This document shows, piece after piece, positions 63,512-64,000 of a stretch of 64,000 nucleotides of DNA. The position numbers and the translations under genes were made by a program. The notes beneath the pieces were generated by a model. It was not told the DNA's origin. It made no database searches and worked only from the letters and a program-made list of their open reading frames with translations. How positions within the stretch are numbered: the stretch's first letter is position 1; each line of letters begins with the position of its first letter. Source of the DNA: Psychroserpens damuponensis (GTDB taxonomy: Bacteria > Bacteroidota > Bacteroidia > Flavobacteriales > Flavobacteriaceae). The stretch is taken from NCBI RefSeq assembly GCF_000826655.1, contig NZ_JXJO01000016.1, forward strand, positions 1 through 64,000, given 5' to 3'.

Positions 63512-64000
63512 ATGAGTAAATTAATCACAATTATTGCCATCTTCATCTCATCAATGAGCTTTGCGCAAACCACTATTACTGGAACAATAACCGACGCCAA
63601 GAATCAACCCGTTTTTGGTGCTAATGTGTTTTTAGATGGCACTTATGATGGAGCAACATCTAATGAAAATGGGAAATTCACTTTTACAACTGAGGAAACT
63701 GGAACTCAAACTTTAAAAATATCCTTTCTGTCTTATGAAACCAAAACCATCACAGCTGACGTGTCCAAATTAAAAGATTTAAAAATTCTCTTACGTGAAG
63801 ATATGGAGTCGTTAGATGCTGTAGTCATTTCTGCAGGAACATTTGAAGCCAGTGACAATTCTAAAGTTTCGGTATTAAAACCCTTAGATGTTGTAACTAC
63901 AGCAAGTGCTTTGGGTGATTTTGTTGGCGCCTTACAAACCTTACCAGGAACATCTACCGTATCTGAAGACGGAAGGCTTTTTGTGAGAGGAGGAGATGCT
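63512..64000 (+). CDS. TonB-dependent receptor with carboxypeptidase-like N-domain (3' truncated by window edge)
   Basis: ATG 63512; the frame runs off the window end (163 codons visible). Signal peptide (SKLITIIAIFISSMSFAQ), then a CarboxypepD_reg-like beta domain (TITGTITDAKNQPVFGANVFLDGTYDGATSNENGKFTF), and the beginning of a plug domain (VVTTASALGDFVGALQTLPGT... RLFVRGGDA). An outer-membrane transporter; partner genes, if any, lie beyond the window. Confidence 0.9.
   Translation, partial: MSKLITIIAIFISSMSFAQTTITGTITDAKNQPVFGANVFLDGTYDGATSNENGKFTFTTEETGTQTLKISFLSYETKTITADVSKLKDLKILLREDMESLDAVVISAGTFEASDNSKVSVLKPLDVVTTASALGDFVGALQTLPGTSTVSEDGRLFVRGGDA

Overview
The window comes from a low-GC, AT-rich chromosome of a Bacteroidota bacterium, almost certainly a (probably marine) member of the Flavobacteriaceae. 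Evidence: type IX secretion sorting tails on secreted proteins, lipoproteins with a lipobox directly after a short hydrophobic segment, TonB-dependent receptors paired with ECF sigma/FecR genes, candidate promoters of the Bacteroidetes TAnnTTTG type, and family-typical gene sets (GIN/PspC/PadR, MoxR/DUF58/SpoIIM/RDD, MbnP/MbnH). I cannot assign a genus or species. No rRNA, IS element, prophage or CRISPR array was seen; two tRNA genes are present.

Layout. 1-12.1 kb is mostly housekeeping: the end of a T9SS-secreted protein, a small STAS-like protein, clpC, gyrA, a periplasmic TPR protein, an NlpC/P60 hydrolase, a thiolase and a 7TM-HD c-di-AMP phosphodiesterase. tRNA-Ser(GCT) and tRNA-Pro(TGG) follow. 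13-21.2 kb is an accessory stress island: aldehyde dehydrogenase, YtxH/holin-like/DUF6327-like small proteins, an AraC-type regulator, hemerythrin, topoisomerase IB, a PA2169-type four-helix protein, a SRAP-fold protein lacking its catalytic residues, a DUF1328 micro-protein and an entericidin-like lipoprotein. 21.3-28.3 kb holds a cysteine-less ArsC-like protein, trxB, and a minus-strand operon DUF4870 - small ORF - PadR - PspC - NTF2-like - two GIN-domain proteins. 28.4-36.3 kb has a DUF4442 protein, an AIM24-type protein, a leucine-rich-repeat T9SS protein, and a copper-type cassette (CNGKC protein, MbnP, MbnH-like di-haem protein, outer-membrane protein).

36.4-44.8 kb: oxyR diverges from dps; a Kazal-domain lipoprotein diverges from an ECF sigma - FecR - TonB receptor operon. 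45-53.5 kb: a methyltransferase, the conserved DUF58 - MoxR - DUF4350 - DUF4129 - membrane protein - SpoIIM cluster with divergent RDD, and a TRIC channel. 53.5-64 kb: lipoproteins, TlpA thioredoxin, M3 peptidase, a non-coding patch of hairpin repeats, a cyclophilin, a Nudix hydrolase, an acyltransferase, an ECF sigma/membrane protein operon ending in two micro-proteins, NDH-2, a YhhN-type protein, and the start of another TonB receptor.

The strongest unexplained signal is the 8-mer TTCCGAAG (usually TTTCCGAAG), present about 34 times, equally in both orientations and in all reading frames, against roughly one expected by base composition. The second is a trio of covarying double-hairpin repeats at 57.1-57.4 kb. 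Several genes of 43-53 codons are annotated here in addition to the longer ones.
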